From NCBI GenBank assembly GCA_022790905.1, contig JAAVYC010000022.1, positions 1 to 7,510 on the forward strand: 7,510 bases of DNA, written 5' to 3'. Shown here piece after piece: positions 6,037 to 7,510 of the stretch. The notes beneath the pieces are model-generated. The model saw only the letters and a program-made list of their open reading frames with translations, searched no databases and was not told where the DNA came from. A program made the translations under genes and the position numbers. Source of the stretch: Lachnospiraceae bacterium (GTDB taxonomy: Bacteria > Bacillota > Clostridia > Lachnospirales > Lachnospiraceae). The number at the start of each line of letters is the position of its first letter. Position 1 is the first letter of the stretch.

Positions 6037-7510
6037 TTATCCTCTGCAATTTCCTTTATTTTCCAGTATCATTTCTTCAAGAGAATTTCCCAGTGGAACG
6101 ATCGGCATAACATTGCACTCTGCTTCTATGATGAACTCTATCACTGTAGGAACTTTCTTATTTTTTCTGCCATATGTTAATGCATTTACAATTTCCTTTT
6201 CATTCATAACACGGATTCCCTTTGCCCCATAACTTTCTGCTAATTTTACAAAATCCGGTGTGTATTCCGGACAATCTTTGCCTGAAAAATCACAGGGAAC
6301 CGGACAACTCTTCCGATAACGCATACAGGTACTAGAATAACACCGCTCATAAAACATTTCCTGCCATTGTCTTACGTTCCCTAAATATCCGTTGTTTAAA
6401 ATACAGATCACAATCGGCAATTCGTAGGCGACAGCCGTTGCCATTTCCTGAATATTCATCTGCATTCCGCCATCCCCTGTAAGCACAAGAACATCTTTCT
6501 CGGGATTTCCAAGTTTTGCTCCGATTGCCGCAGGAAAACCATATCCCATTGTTCCCATTCCTCCAGATGTCAGCAATTTTTTATTTTCGTCCAGTTCTAA
6601 AAATTGCGCTGCCCACATCTGATTCTGACCCACATCCGTAGAAATCACTGCTTTTGGAAACGTTTCATTGATTGCTTGCATAATTTTTTGAGGACTCATT
6701 CCCACGTTATCCATAACAAGAGGATATTCTTTTTTCCACTGCCTGATCTTTTCCAACCATTCTGTAACCTGCAAAGATATTGTATGTTTAAGCAACAAAT
6801 TCATTACTTCTTTTGCATCTGCCGCAACTGAAATATTAACCACAACATCACGGGAAATGGAAGAAGGATCGATATCCATATGAATAATCGTCGCATTTTT
6901 TGCAAATTCTTCTGTTTTTCCCGTAATACGGTCACTAAATCTTGTCCCTATGGAAAACAAAACATCGCAGTGACTAACGGCAGAATTAGCGGCAAAACTT
7001 CCATGAATTCCAAGATTTCCTACATACAATTCATGTGTTGATGGAATCCCTCCCTTTCCCATAATTGTCGTGACAACTGGTACCCCCGTCTTTTCTGCCA
7101 GTTGTGTCATTTCTCTGTTTGCATGAGCAATATTGACGCCCCCACCAACTAAAAAAAGAGGCTTTTTTGCTTGATTTAGCACTTCCAAAGCCTTGCTAAT
7201 CTGGCCCATCTGTGTCACCGCACTCACATCGCAATCTCTGACTTCCCTTTTCTTTGAATAGCTATCACTGCCGTATTCCTTTTGAATGTCTTTGGGAAGA
7301 TCCACTACGACAACCCCTGGTTTTCCAGTCCTCGCAATGTAAAAAGCTTTTCTTATGGTCTCTGCCAGCTCTTCCCTGTTGTGTACCATCACTGCATATT
7401 TACAGATACTCTCTGTGATATTGACAATATCGACTTCCTGAAAAGAGGTATTTCCAATAAGCCCTATCGGCACTTGTCCCGTAAAGCAGACCAGGGGTAC
7501 ACTGTCATAA
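6037..7510 (-). CDS. ilvB: Acetolactate synthase large subunit (start beyond the window)
   Basis: 490 residues are present; the frame is open to base 7510, so the start and roughly the first 70 residues, with the catalytic Glu region, are missing. The visible N-terminal part (DSVPLVCFTGQVPIGLIGN, then FQEVDIVNIT) is the ALS pyrimidine domain. A central FAD-binding-type domain follows (KPLFLVGGGVN, SIGTRFSDRITG), then the ThDP domain with GDGGMQMN and the NN of LNNGYLGNVRQWQ. The enzyme condenses two pyruvates to 2-acetolactate, or pyruvate with 2-oxobutyrate, for branched-chain amino acid synthesis. The RQWQ context and the FAD-type middle domain favour the anabolic IlvB form over catabolic AlsS. 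A segment at 6271-6342 carries five cysteines. The C-terminus ends shortly after NVMPIVPLGNSLEEM, the normal end. No ilvN small subunit follows; the next gene is the kinase. Confidence 0.93.
   Translation of the reverse strand, partial: YDSVPLVCFTGQVPIGLIGNTSFQEVDIVNITESICKYAVMVHNREELAETIRKAFYIARTGKPGVVVVDLPKDIQKEYGSDSYSKKREVRDCDVSAVTQMGQISKALEVLNQAKKPLFLVGGGVNIAHANREMTQLAEKTGVPVVTTIMGKGGIPSTHELYVGNLGIHGSFAANSAVSHCDVLFSIGTRFSDRITGKTEEFAKNATIIHMDIDPSSISRDVVVNISVAADAKEVMNLLLKHTISLQVTEWLEKIRQWKKEYPLVMDNVGMSPQKIMQAINETFPKAVISTDVGQNQMWAAQFLELDENKKLLTSGGMGTMGYGFPAAIGAKLGNPEKDVLVLTGDGGMQMNIQEMATAVAYELPIVICILNNGYLGNVRQWQEMFYERCYSSTCMRYRKSCPVPCDFSGKDCPEYTPDFVKLAESYGAKGIRVMNEKEIVNALTYGRKNKKVPTVIEFIIEAECNVMPIVPLGNSLEEMILENKGNCRG

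Overview
The window is AT-rich DNA with strong Shine-Dalgarno sites, and every credible gene lies on the minus strand. Gene style points to an anaerobic Clostridia, most likely a Lachnospiraceae-type gut Firmicute: a soluble multi-PAS hybrid histidine kinase, an acetolactate synthase with a cysteine-rich segment, and a GlpA/LhgO-like flavoprotein with a BFD-type iron-sulfur tail. The family-level placement is inferred from recalled protein similarity, not from a marker gene.

In transcription order (high to low coordinates) the layout is as follows. (1) 7510-6037: an acetolactate synthase large subunit (ilvB) lacking its N-terminus at the window edge. (2) 6036-5849: a leader region with a very good sigma-A promoter and a long GC-centred dyad. 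(3) 5848-2699: one long hybrid sensor histidine kinase reading frame, interrupted by a single in-frame TAG at 3344-3346. The upstream part keeps a pseudo-receiver, three PAS regions, the HisKA and HATPase modules and the start of REC1. The rest of REC1 and an intact-looking REC2 lie after the stop. (4) 2633-2106: a nicotinamidase/isochorismatase-family cysteine hydrolase. (5) 2027-558: an FAD-dependent oxidoreductase with a C-terminal [2Fe-2S]-binding domain. (6) 481-428: a strong two-tier intrinsic terminator. (7) 277-1: the start of a thiamine sulfur-carrier operon, thiS followed by the first codons of thiF.

No terminator is visible between the kinase promoter and 481, so kinase, hydrolase and flavoprotein may share one transcript of about 5.5 kb; this is inference. 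The hydrolase probably belongs to NAD salvage and the flavoprotein to redox metabolism. A functional link with the kinase is suggested only by co-orientation.

The main point of interest is the kinase. Its stop codon falls three codons before the phosphoacceptor aspartate of REC1, inside a perfect 7-bp tandem repeat. The translated product would therefore be a kinase core stripped of both of its conserved phosphoacceptor receivers. I see no clear new defence, mobile or RNA-based system, and no CRISPR, tRNA, rRNA or insertion sequence.
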